Assembly: GCA_025201345.1 (NCBI GenBank)
Contig: JAIXMG010000006.1
Location: forward strand, 1,178,001 to 1,242,000
DNA: 64,000 nucleotides
Origin: Thamnidium elegans
Taxonomy: Eukaryota; Mucoromycota; Mucoromycetes; Mucorales; Mucoraceae
Direction of reading: 5' to 3'
In this document: positions 24,851 to 37,042 of the stretch, piece after piece
Numbering within the stretch: position 1 is the first letter of the stretch
Layout: every line of letters starts with the position of its first letter
Translations under genes and position numbers: made by a program
The notes under the pieces: generated by a model
What the model was told of the DNA's origin: nothing
What the model saw: the letters and a program-made list of their open reading frames with translations, nothing else
Database searches by the model: none

Positions 24851-25339
24851 AGAATGTAGCCACCAGATAAACTATAAGAATGAATTCAATTTTGGCAGGA
24901 GAGAAAACAAACTAATTTGGTAGGTATCTATTCGTCTCACAACTTATAACTCCAGAAATAAGAAAATGTCACATGCAATGTTGACGCCAGTTCTGATCCC
25001 AAGCCTAATGGTGCGACAAAAGACTTTTGTTTTCTTAAATCTCAATCCCATTTATACACTACCTTGGGACAACTTGAAAGTAATTTACTATAAAAAAAAA
25101 GAGTTAATATCAAAGAAGTTAATAAAATAAGAGTATATTTACCTAAAAAAAAACCAGTGAAAACGCGTTCAATAAACCAAGCAAATACTAAAAAGTTGCC
25201 ACTACAAAAAAAACATATATTTATCCCTAATGGTGTGCCATGTTTTTGAGAAAGTAGCGCCTGGGCTGTTGAAGCATTCAGACACAGGAGAAAAAGAGAG
25301 AGTTTTAAGTCCCAACACTATAGACTGACCACCTTGAAG
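24851..25339 (+). repeat. Dispersed repeat family 2, copy A
   Basis: It matches 52225-52662 in the same orientation at about 95% by eye over most of its length. This copy carries an extra segment of roughly 60 bases around 25110-25170 that the other copy lacks. It has no long open frame and no recognisable terminal repeats. The family is unknown, and a non-autonomous mobile element is likely. Confidence 0.85.
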
Positions 25340-25726
25340 TTCTTGGACTGTAATTTACACCGCATATGTAGTAAAAAGGTATAAAGAGCATTTTTTTTTT
25401 TTTCCGTTTACTTTGGGGGCAAATAAATCTTTTGGGTTCGGCAAAGGCCTTTTTTTGTTACATAACTCCCTCCATAAACAAAAACAAAAAAAAAAAAAAA
25501 AAAAACTACCCTCAGTTAACAATTACACAGTGTCTTCCCTTTTTAAAAGAAGGGGATAAATAAGCGATTGCAAGAGAATTCTTATGAACTTAACCTTTTC
25601 GCAGGTTCGTAAATAGCTTAATAAGTCGACCTTATAGCTTATGTTTTTTTTTACATATACCTAGTTTATTTTAAGCTCGTACGGGGGAATTATATAAATC
25701 GCGATGGTACAGTTCGTTTCTTCAAT

Positions 25727-25927
25727 ATGTCAGAAAGTGTCACGGGATTTCTTTTCCGCAACCTTCCAAAGAATTTAAAAGTAAGTCAAAGTATATGTAT
25801 TATAATTTCTACATTTTATGAAGCGAATTTGTCAACCATTACTTTAATAACAAAGATTGCGGGTCATAATAATGAGAATGATTATCAACAAAGTCTTGCA
25901 ACACCTATGAATTTGAGCAGGTTTTAA
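25727..25927 (+). pseudogene. Gene fragment homologous to the 13.4-kb relic
   Basis: Sixty-six codons beginning MSESVTGFLFRNLPK and ending PMNLSRF-stop align end to end with the last 66 codons of the minus-strand relic at 13390, with 21 identities and no gaps. The underlying DNA is also visibly related. Both stop at the same Phe codon, so that is the true C-terminus of the family. No upstream exons could be recognised, so it is an isolated terminal fragment or the last exon of a badly decayed gene. Confidence 0.5.
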
Positions 25928-26693
25928 AGAAGAAGAAAAAAGCAAAATTTATCTTTGATAGAATAATAATACTGTACGATATTAAACTTATAAAACTATA
26001 TAGCGAGGCGACTAAGAGCTTCCGTATTTAATAAAATAGTATTGATAACTAGTTACCACTTGGAAGTATATTTAGAGATATGTATTCTGGGAGGAGAATT
26101 TTTATAGATTCACAAGGATAGTAATAATGAAAGTAGCTTAACTAAAGTAAGCATCTGACTAGAAGGTGTTAACTAGTTATTAAAGATTAAAGATGTAGTT
26201 ATTAAGTACGTAAAAAGAGGTCCAATTTTTTATTTTAAGTACAAGCAAAGTATCAATTATTAAGCATGTGCAGTTTTACAGTAATTTAAAGAGTTTCATA
26301 AGCAACAACGAAATAAAAAATTGCTTGAATAGCTTCTAATACTTATTACTGGATATATAATTATTGCGAAAAAAAAAGTACAGCTAGTTTATCCATTCTT
26401 AAGCATAAAGTATTAGTATATTGTATGAGGTGTTGTATTAGAATAGATGATGTAGATGACAATGTCAATGCAATAGCGGTTATTCCTGCAGCTAATATTA
26501 TATACGTGTCACTGATAATACCAGGATTAGAGGTCATTTGTACGGGATTTTACTGTCATTAATAAAGCACAATTATTCAGTTTATTTAGCTCACAGTAGT
26601 ATATGAATTATTTATTAATACATTCAAATGTGAAAAAAAAAAAAAAAAAAAAGTATTTAATTTCAAGGAAGCTGGTGGTATAGATTTTAGGAA
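25928..26693. other. Intergenic downstream of the Sel1 gene
   Basis: No gene seen. An A-run of about 20 bases near 26633-26652 lies just past the 3' end of the Sel1-repeat gene. Confidence 0.5.
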
Positions 26694-28763
26694 TTACTTT
26701 ACTCGTTTCTCCATTTTAAAATTCTCGATTGGTTTCTTTTTTGAATTTTCTTGAGTTATAGGCGATTCTATTAATTCGAGTTCTGCCATTAACAAGGCTA
26801 TGTTCTCTTCTGTCGCTTTGACAGCATTGGCCGCTTCTGCCAATTTCATAGTTTTCAGATCCCGCTCTTCTTTTGTTTTATCCTCACCATCAACTTGATC
26901 GACATAAGCTAGCGCTCTCTTATTTCCATTATACAAGGATCTTTTGAACCAGAAATATGCAATGTTATGGTCTTTTTCAGTTCCCATACCCTGAAAATAC
27001 ATGATACCTAAATTCAATTGACCATCTTTATTTCCAGCCTCGGCAGACCTGAGATACCATTTAAACGCGTCCGTGTTACTTTGCTCTACACCATACCCGT
27101 TTTTATACATATTTCCGATACTGTTAAAAGCAATATCACTCTTTTTATCAGCCGCTAATAAGTAGTAACGCATGGAATTATCATTACTCTGTATTACACC
27201 GAATCCTTGCTGATAAAGTAACCCAATGCCGTGTAACGCAGACCCACTAAGTTGCCCGTCATTTTCGATAGATTGTTTATACATTGACAATGCCTTTTCG
27301 TAATCGACGAGATTACTACTATAATGATATATTGATCCAAGACCAAAGTAGGCATAAGTGTATCCACTTTCAATAGATTGCATATACCAAATTATTGCTT
27401 CCTTTTCATCTTTAGGAACGCCAAGACCCTTTTCATAGAGTACACCCACATTATATTGAGCAATTGCTACTCCGTTTTTAGCGGCCCTTTTATACCATTT
27501 CATTGCCTCTGTATAATTCTTTATTTTGCCGTCCAAACACTTGTCGTATAGTAACCCGACTCTATTCTGAGCATGCGCATCACCAGCTCCTGCAGCTTTT
27601 CTGAACCAAAATAAAGCCGTTACATAATTTAAGTCAATACCATACCCGCCGCTATAATACAATTCTGCCAGTTGATAATATACATCATTAGATCCTACTT
27701 GAATAGCCTTCATATACCATTGTTCTGCTTGAAGATAACTTTTTTCAATGCCGTATTCTCCAGTCTCAAAGAGGTGCGCAATTTTAGCAAAAGCACCAAT
27801 ATAACCACTTTCTGCAGATTTTGCAAACCAACCTATAGCCTCTGCATAATTTTTATCTACTCCAATACCATCACGATACATACGTCCAATGTTATATTGA
27901 GCATACATATTATCTTCCTTGGCAGCCTCCATATAACTTTGCAAAGCCAGCATATAATCTAGATCTACACCTAATCCATTTGTGTACATGTTACCAATAT
28001 AATTCAAAGCATCGGAGTTATTGAGAGATTTTTGAAACCAAGTGAATGCCTGTTTGTAATCTTTGTCCACATGATACCGACCATAATAGTAGATCAAACC
28101 TATCGCGTAAGATGCGTCGGGGTCCCCGTTTATTGCCGCAACCTTGTACCATACTGTCGCTTGTTTCTCGTCTTTTTTAATACCTAACCCGTGTTCGTAC
28201 ATGGTACCCATCTTGTACTGAGCACAAGCATGGTTTCGCTCTGCAGCTTTTGTGAACCAAGCTAAAGCCAAATCATAATTTACGTCAACTCCAAGACCTT
28301 CCAGGTTCAAATGTCCTATATTGTATTCTGCGTGTTCACTTCCACCATCGGCAGATTTTATGTACCAGTCCATGGCTACTTTGTAATCTTGTTTGACACT
28401 AAATCCAGACTCGTACACGATTCCCATATAATTTTGTGCACACGCATGATGACTTTGGGCGGCCTTTTGAAACCAGTGAATAGCTAAAAGTTCATCTTTT
28501 TCTACCGATTCAGTTCCATTAAAATAAAGTAGGGCAGCGTTGTACTGTGCATCTGTATCACCTTGGTATGCTGCCTTCAAATACCATTGTAATGATACTA
28601 ATGTATCCCGTAATGTGCCTTGACCATGTTTATACATACGGCCTAAATAAAATTGTGCAAATACATGGTTTTGTTCCGCTGCTTTTGTAAAATTTAATAA
28701 GGCGCTCAGGTAATTTGTTTGTGAATAAAGTCGTAATCCTATTTGATAATAATTGTTTTCCAT
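26694..28763 (-). CDS. Sel1-like repeat protein, intronless
   Basis: One uninterrupted frame of 689 residues holds about 17 consecutive Sel1-like repeats of 36-38 residues. The recurring pattern is A-QY-IG-MY--G-GV--DY--A--WY-KAAE-G, from residue about 5 to 625. A charged C-terminal tail follows, with a short Leu/Glu/Ala helix (AEAANAVKATEENIALL). Sel1 repeats are alpha-alpha solenoids that act as adaptors, as in ER-associated degradation (Hrd3/SEL1L) and chitin synthase activation (Skt5/Chs4). Here there is no signal peptide, membrane anchor or CaaX box, so a cytosolic scaffold is inferred. Some repeats carry expansions such as DNSMRYYLLAADKKS. Absence of introns over 2 kb contrasts with most other genes here. 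Confidence 0.92.
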   Translation of the reverse strand: MENNYYQIGLRLYSQTNYLSALLNFTKAAEQNHVFAQFYLGRMYKHGQGTLRDTLVSLQWYLKAAYQGDTDAQYNAALLYFNGTESVEKDELLAIHWFQKAAQSHHACAQNYMGIVYESGFSVKQDYKVAMDWYIKSADGGSEHAEYNIGHLNLEGLGVDVNYDLALAWFTKAAERNHACAQYKMGTMYEHGLGIKKDEKQATVWYKVAAINGDPDASYAIGLIYYYGRYHVDKDYKQAFTWFQKSLNNSDALNYIGNMYTNGLGVDLDYMLALQSYMEAAKEDNMYAQYNIGRMYRDGIGVDKNYAEAIGWFAKSAESGYIGAFAKIAHLFETGEYGIEKSYLQAEQWYMKAIQVGSNDVYYQLAELYYSGGYGIDLNYVTALFWFRKAAGAGDAHAQNRVGLLYDKCLDGKIKNYTEAMKWYKRAAKNGVAIAQYNVGVLYEKGLGVPKDEKEAIIWYMQSIESGYTYAYFGLGSIYHYSSNLVDYEKALSMYKQSIENDGQLSGSALHGIGLLYQQGFGVIQSNDNSMRYYLLAADKKSDIAFNSIGNMYKNGYGVEQSNTDAFKWYLRSAEAGNKDGQLNLGIMYFQGMGTEKDHNIAYFWFKRSLYNGNKRALAYVDQVDGEDKTKEERDLKTMKLAEAANAVKATEENIALLMAELELIESPITQENSKKKPIENFKMEKRVK

Positions 28764-29639
28764 CCTTCCACTATATTTTTTTTTCTATAAAATAACAAAA
28801 ACAAAAAGCAACCCTTTCTTCTCCCTCCCTCTTTTTTTTTTAGTGAATATATTTAGGTCAGGTTTGTTTTTTTTTCGTAAAAAGACAGTCATGTCAAAAC
28901 AAATACTGTGCTATCATAAGCTTTAGTGATACGTTACAATAGAATCAGGGACAGTTCACTGGCACTTTTTGTAAAAAAGTTGATTTGAGTAAAAAGAACG
29001 GGTAGCTTATAAAGGACCAGAACCTCGGGAAAATCAAATGACAATAATATAAATAAAAGCATACTTTTTATTTTTTTTAAAAAAAAGAAGGTTTTCGCAT
29101 CTATAAAGACTTTTTTTGACAGATATATTTCTCATTTTTGAAGATTATCAAACTTGACTATATCTTGAGGATCAATTTTTGTGGATCGGGTAAAGTACAC
29201 GAATAAAATAACGTATTGAAGCATGGTCAACTATGGTTATTTCAGATACACCAAATAGTCTAGGTAACATTTGTAAACCCAAGCTTATAGTTATGAGAAA
29301 CGGTTACTTTTTGTATCACAAAATGAAACCAGTTTTATTTATGTTTTCCGAGTTTTTTTAGTTGTACACATAAAATTTCTTGACTGGAAAGAAATAATTC
29401 ATGCATTTAACAATCCGACTCAAGCACAAGCTTTTTCTATAAACTGGGGTTTAGCACATAGTTTGTTTGTATTCATCAATCGTTTGTACTGAATATTAGG
29501 TATATATTGGTAGTATTTATTAATTCAATGTACTATCATCATAAAGCAAACCATTACGCGAAATAAAAACTGAAAACAAACGAATATAAACGGCTTTTGA
29601 ATGTCGAAGAAAAAAAAAGGAGCGATTACGCGTCTATAG

Positions 29640-29681
<42 letters not shown>

Positions 29682-31320
29682 CTTGTTTAGTGCAAGAGAC
29701 TAAAAAGTTTGAGGTAGGGGTTTGTTTCATCATTTATCAAGAGGTTAATTTGATTAATTTATTAGCATATCAAAATACATGTGAAGAATATAAATATAGC
29801 TCTATATTATGACAAACGTTGACATAAGTAAACTAGTTTCGATTGATTGCAAATTTGGTTTGCCAACAAGTGTTGCTCATATAAAAATACTTATTCACTT
29901 ATAATATAGATAATTTATGTATAAGAACATACTATATGTGCAGCTTTAAAAAAGAGATAAAATCGATTCAATTTTTGAACAATCGCCTAATTTGTGTTAC
30001 TTGAAATAGTCTAAAAAAAGGATCACCGTTTCGTGGCAATTAAAAATAAATAAATAAATAGTTCTTATTCTCTTGGCCTTTGCGTCAGTATGTATCTGTA
30101 TGAGAGATAAGTATAAGAGTAGTCTTTCTGAAACCATAAAGTGAAAGCTATTGTAGTTTTTTTTTTTTTTTTTTGGGAAATATGATTACGTGTGCAATAG
30201 GTTTATAATAGTCCATAAATGGGGCCCTAATACGGAAGTCAAAAATGAATCGCAGTTTGGAGCTGCGAGTATATTCATTCTATCTATGTAATCAAATATA
30301 GCTGCGAATAAAGTGAAAAATAATATATAAATCACAAGAGTATTTAATACAATCATATATATATATATATATATCCATTATAAAAATATATATATTGAAC
30401 TATTTATCGCGTCAAGATCAAGTTTGACCGATACAATTGCGCTGTTTCAATCATCGTCGTACGTTAGAACATTCATCGATCATCATTTGCTTGTCTGATC
30501 TGTCAATATATGAGTTATTTGAGTGAAATAGGCTACAGATACACGTACATATATAAAAAGAAGAACCCCTTTTTTTTTCTATGCTGTACTCTTGCATTTT
30601 AGTTTCACCTTGCTCTTTTTTTTTTTGGTACTTATTGCCACGTAGATTTCTGTAACATGCTTGACAGGTATCTAACTTGAAGTGTATGTGTACCAAAAGC
30701 TTATTTAGTTATAATGGCAGCTGAAAAATACGTTCTAGAAAGGTCTAGTAGCGCAACAAGAAAAAAAAAAAGTGTATACCTATATTTTTCCTAAGTGAGT
30801 CAGTGACCTATCGGTTTATTTATTTTTTTATTTTCCAAATGGAATAGTTTAAGAACTTTTTTCTTAGTGTATGTTTGTTGATTAACAATAAAAACGTTAA
30901 ATTATTTTATCCAAAGCAGTCATTCTATTTCTGGTCAGGTTATTTGTGTTAGTGATTGGCTGGTTTCCATATACCGATACAAGAAATGGTTGGCTAGTAT
31001 TGAGTTCTATTACGCCAGGCCTAAGTAGTACCCACTTTGTTTCTTTTTTTTTTTTTCTTTCTTTCTGTCAATATTGGTAGAGGGCTTTTTTTTTTCTTGT
31101 ATAAACGAACCAAGTTTATTTATCATTTTTTTCTTTCCTACCTTAAATATATACATATATATATATATTTCTGTACATATACAACAACTGCAATAACAAC
31201 AACACACGAACAACGGGGGAAAAATAACTTTTTTTTGATAAAAAATAAATACACAAAATAAAAAAACAAAAAAAAACAAAAAATTCAAAAAGAGTGGCTA
31301 CTTACAAGAAAGACGACCTA
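28764..31320. other. Gene-poor spacer upstream of two opposed genes
   Basis: No gene is supported in about 2.5 kb. It includes a pure T38 tract (29642-29679), a T20 tract near 30157-30175, an AT microsatellite near 30355-30373, and pyrimidine/purine-rich DNA at 31040-31290 that forms the leader of the GDS1/APSES gene. Confidence 0.55.
29642..29679 (+). repeat. T38 homopolymer
   Basis: Thirty-eight consecutive T, preceded by a single G and followed by AGCTTG. One of the two longest pure homopolymers in the window, with the A39 tract at 21732-21770. Confidence 0.95.
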
Positions 31321-34300
31321 ATGGCGCAAAAAACAAATAATGAAATTACGCAAAAGAAACATCGTCAAGGTGGTTTACCAGTATCCATTCATCCAGACGA
31401 TGCAAAAGATAAAGTATTTACAGCCATTCTAAAGGCTTTGTTAAAGATGGGGAATAAACCAAGTTCACCAAAAGAACTCGCAAATATTATTGTTAAACAC
31501 AAATATGCTACTCTTGGGTAAGTCTTTATAACTATTTTTCTATTGACAACTTTCTTTTTGATATATAGTATTCTTTTTTTTTATATACACGATTTTTTGT
31601 TATATTCTTTTTTTGACACGTTTTTTTTTTCTAGTGGAGCTACACCTTTTGCTACAGTATCTTCTCGTATATCTCAACACTTTAAAAGAGCTGCAGAACA
31701 TAACCCACCTAGAGCACCTTTACTAGCAAAACACGTTGATCAAAACCATTCAAGAAAAATTAATTATTCCTTAGCAACTGGTGAAAGTGCATCTTCATCC
31801 TCACAACCAACGACTGCAACCACCACAGCTGCAACAAATACAACTACAACGGAACCACATGATGTCAATAATACCGCAGCAATCAGTGGGATTGGACCGC
31901 AGTACAAAGAAGATCCTTCTCGTACAAATAGTAAAACACGAAGACCTGTTTTACCAAAAGTTTTACGAAAAGGCGAAGAAGCAGATGACGAAGAAGAGGA
32001 AGAGGAGGAGAGTGATTTAGAAGAAGAAGAAGATTTAGAGGATGCGCGTGTTATATTCCATCCATCTAAAAAGCGTAAAAGTGAACACTTGAGTACGCCA
32101 CCACCAATGTCACCCTCTATTCATCCTATTCAACAAGAACCCAGAGCTTCAACTATTGATGGTTATAGTCAATCGATGCTTGGATCTGATGATGAAAGTG
32201 ACGGAGAGCATTCAGATTATCACGAAGAAATGTTACAAGGTGATCAAGATTTAGATATTTTAGCAGCCAGAAGGTTATCGAGAAGACAATCCAATGCAAA
32301 AGCTAAATCGAATATAAAAAGTAGTAATATTAATCATACACCACCTAATTTATCCTTTTCTCAACATCCTCATGAACCATCTATATCTTCCACAAATACA
32401 CCACAACCAATCATAACCGAAACGCAAAATAGCATCCCAACAACTACATCGCCTTTGTTAGAAAAGGCCATCAGCCCAATTGAACCTAGTAAAATTACAG
32501 AAATTGATCCCATCATTGAATCATCTATAGAAGCCAAACCCGTCATGCCTTCATTACAATTACCACCACCTTCACCACCTGTCACAACATTAACAAATAT
32601 TCGAAAGCCTTCATTTTCATTTAGTAGTGGATTTCCTGGAGATCAAGAACTTTGGACTCCATTTAGTTTTGAACATGATTTTGATAATGTGTTCTTACAA
32701 GAACCCTCAACTGCACATCATATTCCATTTAATATAGCTACTCCTGAATCCGTTTCAGTATCAGAGCTAGATAATTATTTCTCAAGTACTTCTACTTCAT
32801 CTTCATCCAATCGATCACAACGAAAGAGTTTTTCGTCAGCCATGTTGGGTCCTAACGATAAATCATTACTACAAAAGGTACTTTTAGCTAGTGCAGCTAG
32901 AGGTGTTGCCGATAAAATAGATGAAGAAGAGGAAGAGGAACAACCAAAGCCAAAGGAAAAGGAAAAAGAAAAACCAGTACAACAAGCACCTGAACCATCC
33001 ATTAAATCTTCTTTTAGTAGTTCTAGCCTTATGGATGTAGATAATGGTGAAGATTTCGTAAAATTTGAAGATGATGAAAAGAAGGAGAGCCCACCACCAA
33101 TAAAGAAAGTTGCTGATATTTTACCCGCCAATAATAACAATACTACAACCACTGTCACACCAACAAACAATACGACCTTATCTGCCGCTGAAATATTGAA
33201 ATCCATGAATATCCAAAACCTTAATTTATCTGCGCTTCACCAAATGACTTCCAATATTCCTAGTTTACAACACTTGTCTCCTACCTTTGATTTAGCAAAG
33301 ACTATGGCTGCTTATATGCAATCCTTGGCTAAATCTGCAAATGCTAATGCTGCTTCTTCAACTACGAATTCTCCTCATGCTATGGATTTGAAATCTATCT
33401 TGACTCGATTCCCTGCGCTCGAAGCATTTATTAAAAAGGATCCAGTTGTTGCCACTCCTCCACCTATGCCTCAGCCTCCGCCTTTGGTTTCAGCTGTGCC
33501 AGGTGCTGATTTCATACCAAATCTTGTAAGTGCTACAGAACCCATTGTTCATACCTTGACACCAATGACACCACCCATGTATATTACCTTGATTGATCAT
33601 ATCGCGGTCTGCATCGTTGTTTTAGCTAAGACAGAGACCACGCCCGAGTATAGAATTATGCGCCGCGTCGATACAGGATTTATTAACGGCACAGTTCTTT
33701 TGACAGCAGGTGGAATCGAAACCGAGAGTGAACGAAGTATGATTTTATCGTTTGAGATGGAACGTGTGCGTATGCCTAAAAAGAAGTCTCAATTGTTTGG
33801 TACTTGGATTCCATTACGAAGAGCACAAGAATTAGCTGTGACATGTTCCATTCAACACAAGCTGGGTCACTTTTTAGAAGACTCGATCGAATCTTATTTT
33901 CCAAATCCGTTACCGATACAAGTCAATACCAGGAAACCGCATCGTGATAGTAGATTGACTGCCTTAGCTTTAGCTGCTTTAAGATCTGATAACTCAAAAA
34001 CAAATGGGTTTATTGTTCCACCCATCTCCCGCCAATCTTCTTCTTCTGGAAGTATGGGTGCTGCTCAGTTACAAGAATTGTTATTGACACATCCTAATAA
34101 AGCTCTGAAATCAAACGGATTAAGTAAAGCTCCCTTGTTAGGTCGTTACGATGATCAAGAAGAAGAGCCAAAAACGGTACCTATATCTACGACTACCTCT
34201 GTAGCCAATAGTACCAACGGTAGTATAAGTGGGAAAGAAGAAAGTGATGTAGATATTGTCAATAGTAGTGATTCTTCTGTAGCGGCTACTTCTTCCAATG

Positions 34301-34848
34301 AAGAGGATTCAGAGTCAGAAGATCATGATACGACTTCTAATGATTTAGAAGAGATGATTAGTAGAGTGACACATACCAATAAGCAACCACTTCATATTCA
34401 TCCACGCGATTTACAAAAGAAGCGTAGACGAAGTATCGTAAAAGAAGAGGAACCTGAATTGAAATTAACAAAACCTGTTCGTAAGAAATCGAATTCGACA
34501 GGCGGTAAATGGTCGAGCGGTAATAACAACAACAGTACGAGTAAACCTGCTGGCACGACCATCACCACGGCTACACCAAGTACTAAAAAATCTTCAACTA
34601 TTATTATTAAAAAATCAGTTACGGGTGGAGGTAAGAAAGCAACGGTGAAAAAAGAAGAGGATGAAGAGGACGAGATTGATAATGTGGTTGTGGAACATAA
34701 ACCTGTATTGGAAGCATCTGTTAAACCTGAACCATTGTTATCTCCAAAGGTTGATGATGTGGTTGAAGAAGAAGAGCATGCTGATGAGGATGACGAGGAT
34801 GAAGATATTGATATTGGTGGAAGCGATTTTGATGATGATCTTCGTTAA
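31321..34848 (+). CDS. Transcription regulator with GDS1-type winged helix and APSES/KilA-N domain
   Basis: Two exons (31321-31517 and 31635-34848) encode 1136 residues. Residues about 18-105 (DAKDKVFTAILKALLKMGNKPSS, then KELANIIVKHKYATLGGATP, ending HSRKINYSL) match the winged-helix N-terminus of fungal GDS1-like proteins and are completed precisely by splicing. Residues about 715-815 (EYRIMRRVDTGFINGTVLL, LFGTWIPLRRAQELA, LGHFLEDSI) form an APSES/KilA-N type DNA-binding domain. The rest is low complexity: acidic runs, Ser/Thr/Asn stretches and basic patches (KKRKSE, KKRRRS), typical of a nuclear factor. The first in-frame ATG is used; upstream frame lacks ATG. Yeast GDS1 affects growth on glycerol; the target genes here are unknown. 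Confidence 0.85.
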
Positions 34849-35291
34849 ATACATCTCCTTCAAACACACATAACATACACACAAAATACCTTTTCTATTA
34901 TTATTATTTTTTTCGTCTGAAAATAGTGTAGATTCTACTGTTAATGAATTCATTAAAATTGTAAACCTTTTTTTTTTTTTTTTTCTGTCCTCCTGTTTTT
35001 TTTTCTGTCCTCCTGTTTTTATTAAATGTGAGGGGGTCGTTTCTTCTTCCTTATTCTAGTATGATATTATGAGTATTCTTAAAAGTAAAAGAGAACATTA
35101 GCCATCTTTTAGTTTATATGTCGTGGCGTGCATTAACGGTTTCAATCCCCTCTCTGCCTATGACTTTCCCCCTCTCCTCCGCCGGCCTCCTTCTCATACT
35201 TTAAGACTAAGGAGATTTTTTTTTGAATTGTATATAAAAGGAAAATTAAAGATATCCTTCTTTTTTTCTTTTTTTTTTCTTTTCTATCAAA
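34849..35291. other. Intergenic with duplicated pyrimidine motif
   Basis: Between the regulator and the phosphatase gene. A direct tandem duplication of TTTTTCTGTCCTCCTG occurs at about 34979-35015. T-rich DNA precedes the phosphatase ATG. No gene seen. Confidence 0.5.
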
Positions 35292-36934
35292 ATGATTACT
35301 ATATACTTTTTATTGATTTTTTTAATTTATCAAGTTAATTCATTAGTGGTGAATAATAAAACGGTCGTAAGTTACGGAGGTCCGAAAAGTTATACAAGTG
35401 CTGACAGATACAACGAAGCTGGATCCTGGAACCAAACTTATCATGAAGCACACCCGCAACAATTACACATATCTTGGGTTTCTGACGGAAAAGCATTTAC
35501 AGTGCAATTTTCTACTTTTAAACCTGTACAAAGATCTCACTTAATTTATTGGTCTTACGATGGTATGGAACACGAGCAAATAAATGAAAGCGAGGTAATT
35601 TGAACTTAATTAATGCACCTTTTAAAAAAACAACTAAATTATGTTTTTCTGTAGGAATGGGAATTTATTGATGGCGGTGCCGAAAAAAGCAGTAGATATA
35701 TGCATACATTAATCTCTAATAGGTTAGACCCTGCTACTATTTACGAATATAAAGTAGTAACAGTTGATGCAGACGGTAAACTACATAGCTCTGATATATA
35801 TCAAATGCATACACCTGATTTGTTTTCTTCTATTCCATTCAAGTTTCTGGCAACAGGAGATATCGTAAGTAATTCTCTCCCTCTTTTTTTTTCTGTCTTA
35901 TCTAATTCCCTATTCTTTCTTTCTTTCTTAAAAAAAAAAAAAGGGTGTCGTGAACGCAGTATCTATGCCGTTATTTAAACAATTAGCAAAATCTCATGAT
36001 TATGATTTTGTGGCTATTATGGGTGATCAGGGATACGATTTAGCTGATTTTAATGGTAAAAAAGGTGATGAGTATATGAACTTTGCGCAAGACCTTTATG
36101 CCAATGTACCCATCTTGACTACAGCTGGTAATCATGAAAGCGCTTACAATTTCTCTCATTATAAGCACAGGTAAGATATACATATATATATATATATATA
36201 GAAAATAAGAAAATGAATTAACATACACTTTTGTATATATCAGATTTGATTTGTTACCATATAGACAATCTAATTTTGCTGATGCGATGCAGTACTCGAT
36301 CAATTATAAAGCATTACACTTGATATCGTTTTCAACAGAAGTGTTTTTTTATGGCTCCGATGACCAAATTAAAACTGCCCTCAACTGGTTAGAACAAGAT
36401 TTAATCAAGGCAACTCGTAACAGATCGTTAAGGCCTTGGATTATTGTGATCGGACATCGACCACTCTACTGCTCCATCTTGTCAAATGTAGATTGTAAAG
36501 AAAATGCTGAGAGATTGAGGTTCGGAGTCGACGGTAAATTTGGATTAGAAACGTTATTAACGAAATATAATGTGGATTTATACCTTTGCGGACATAAACA
36601 TAATTATGAACGTACATATACGGTGCGAAATAATACACTCATAACAAAATCCTATCATAATCCACCTTCGTTCTTTCAAGTCATTACGGGCAATGCGGGC
36701 AACTATGAGGGACCGGATCAGTTTGATATGACAGTTGAGTTACCAAATTGGCTTGGAAAGCGGTTCCAAGGATACGGATTTTCTTCTATTCAAGTATCTG
36801 CACATCATTTGGATTTACATCACTACGAAACCAATATAGATGGCTCTCTAGGATTACTAAGAGATCATGTCCGCGTATCAAAAACTACAAGCCATGTCAA
36901 TAAGCAAAAGATCATATCATCATTATCATCTTAA
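35292..36934 (+). CDS. Secreted purple acid phosphatase
   Basis: Four exons (35292-35594, 35655-35864, 35944-36170, 36244-36934) give 476 residues. An N-terminal signal peptide (MITIYFLLIFLIYQVNS) is followed by the fibronectin-like purple acid phosphatase N-domain (PQQLHISWVSD, IYWSYDG, YMHTLISNRLDPATIYEYKV). The metallophosphatase core then gives the five metal-ligand blocks: ATGDIG (about 168), GDQGYD (about 198), GNHES (about 232), VIGHRP (about 315) and CGHKHNYERT (about 361). Together these bind a two-metal centre that hydrolyses phosphomonoesters outside the cell or in vacuoles. Several N-glycosylation sequons are present. It ends 108 bases before the TBCK start on the same strand, so that gene's promoter is very short. 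Confidence 0.94.
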
Positions 36935-37042
36935 AGCGGAGTTGTGTAAATAATAAATATAATAAAAAATATCATCCTTTTTTTTCTTTCTCCTTTTTTT
37001 TCTTCTCTCTCTCTTTTTAATATTTTTTTTTAAAGCAAGAAA

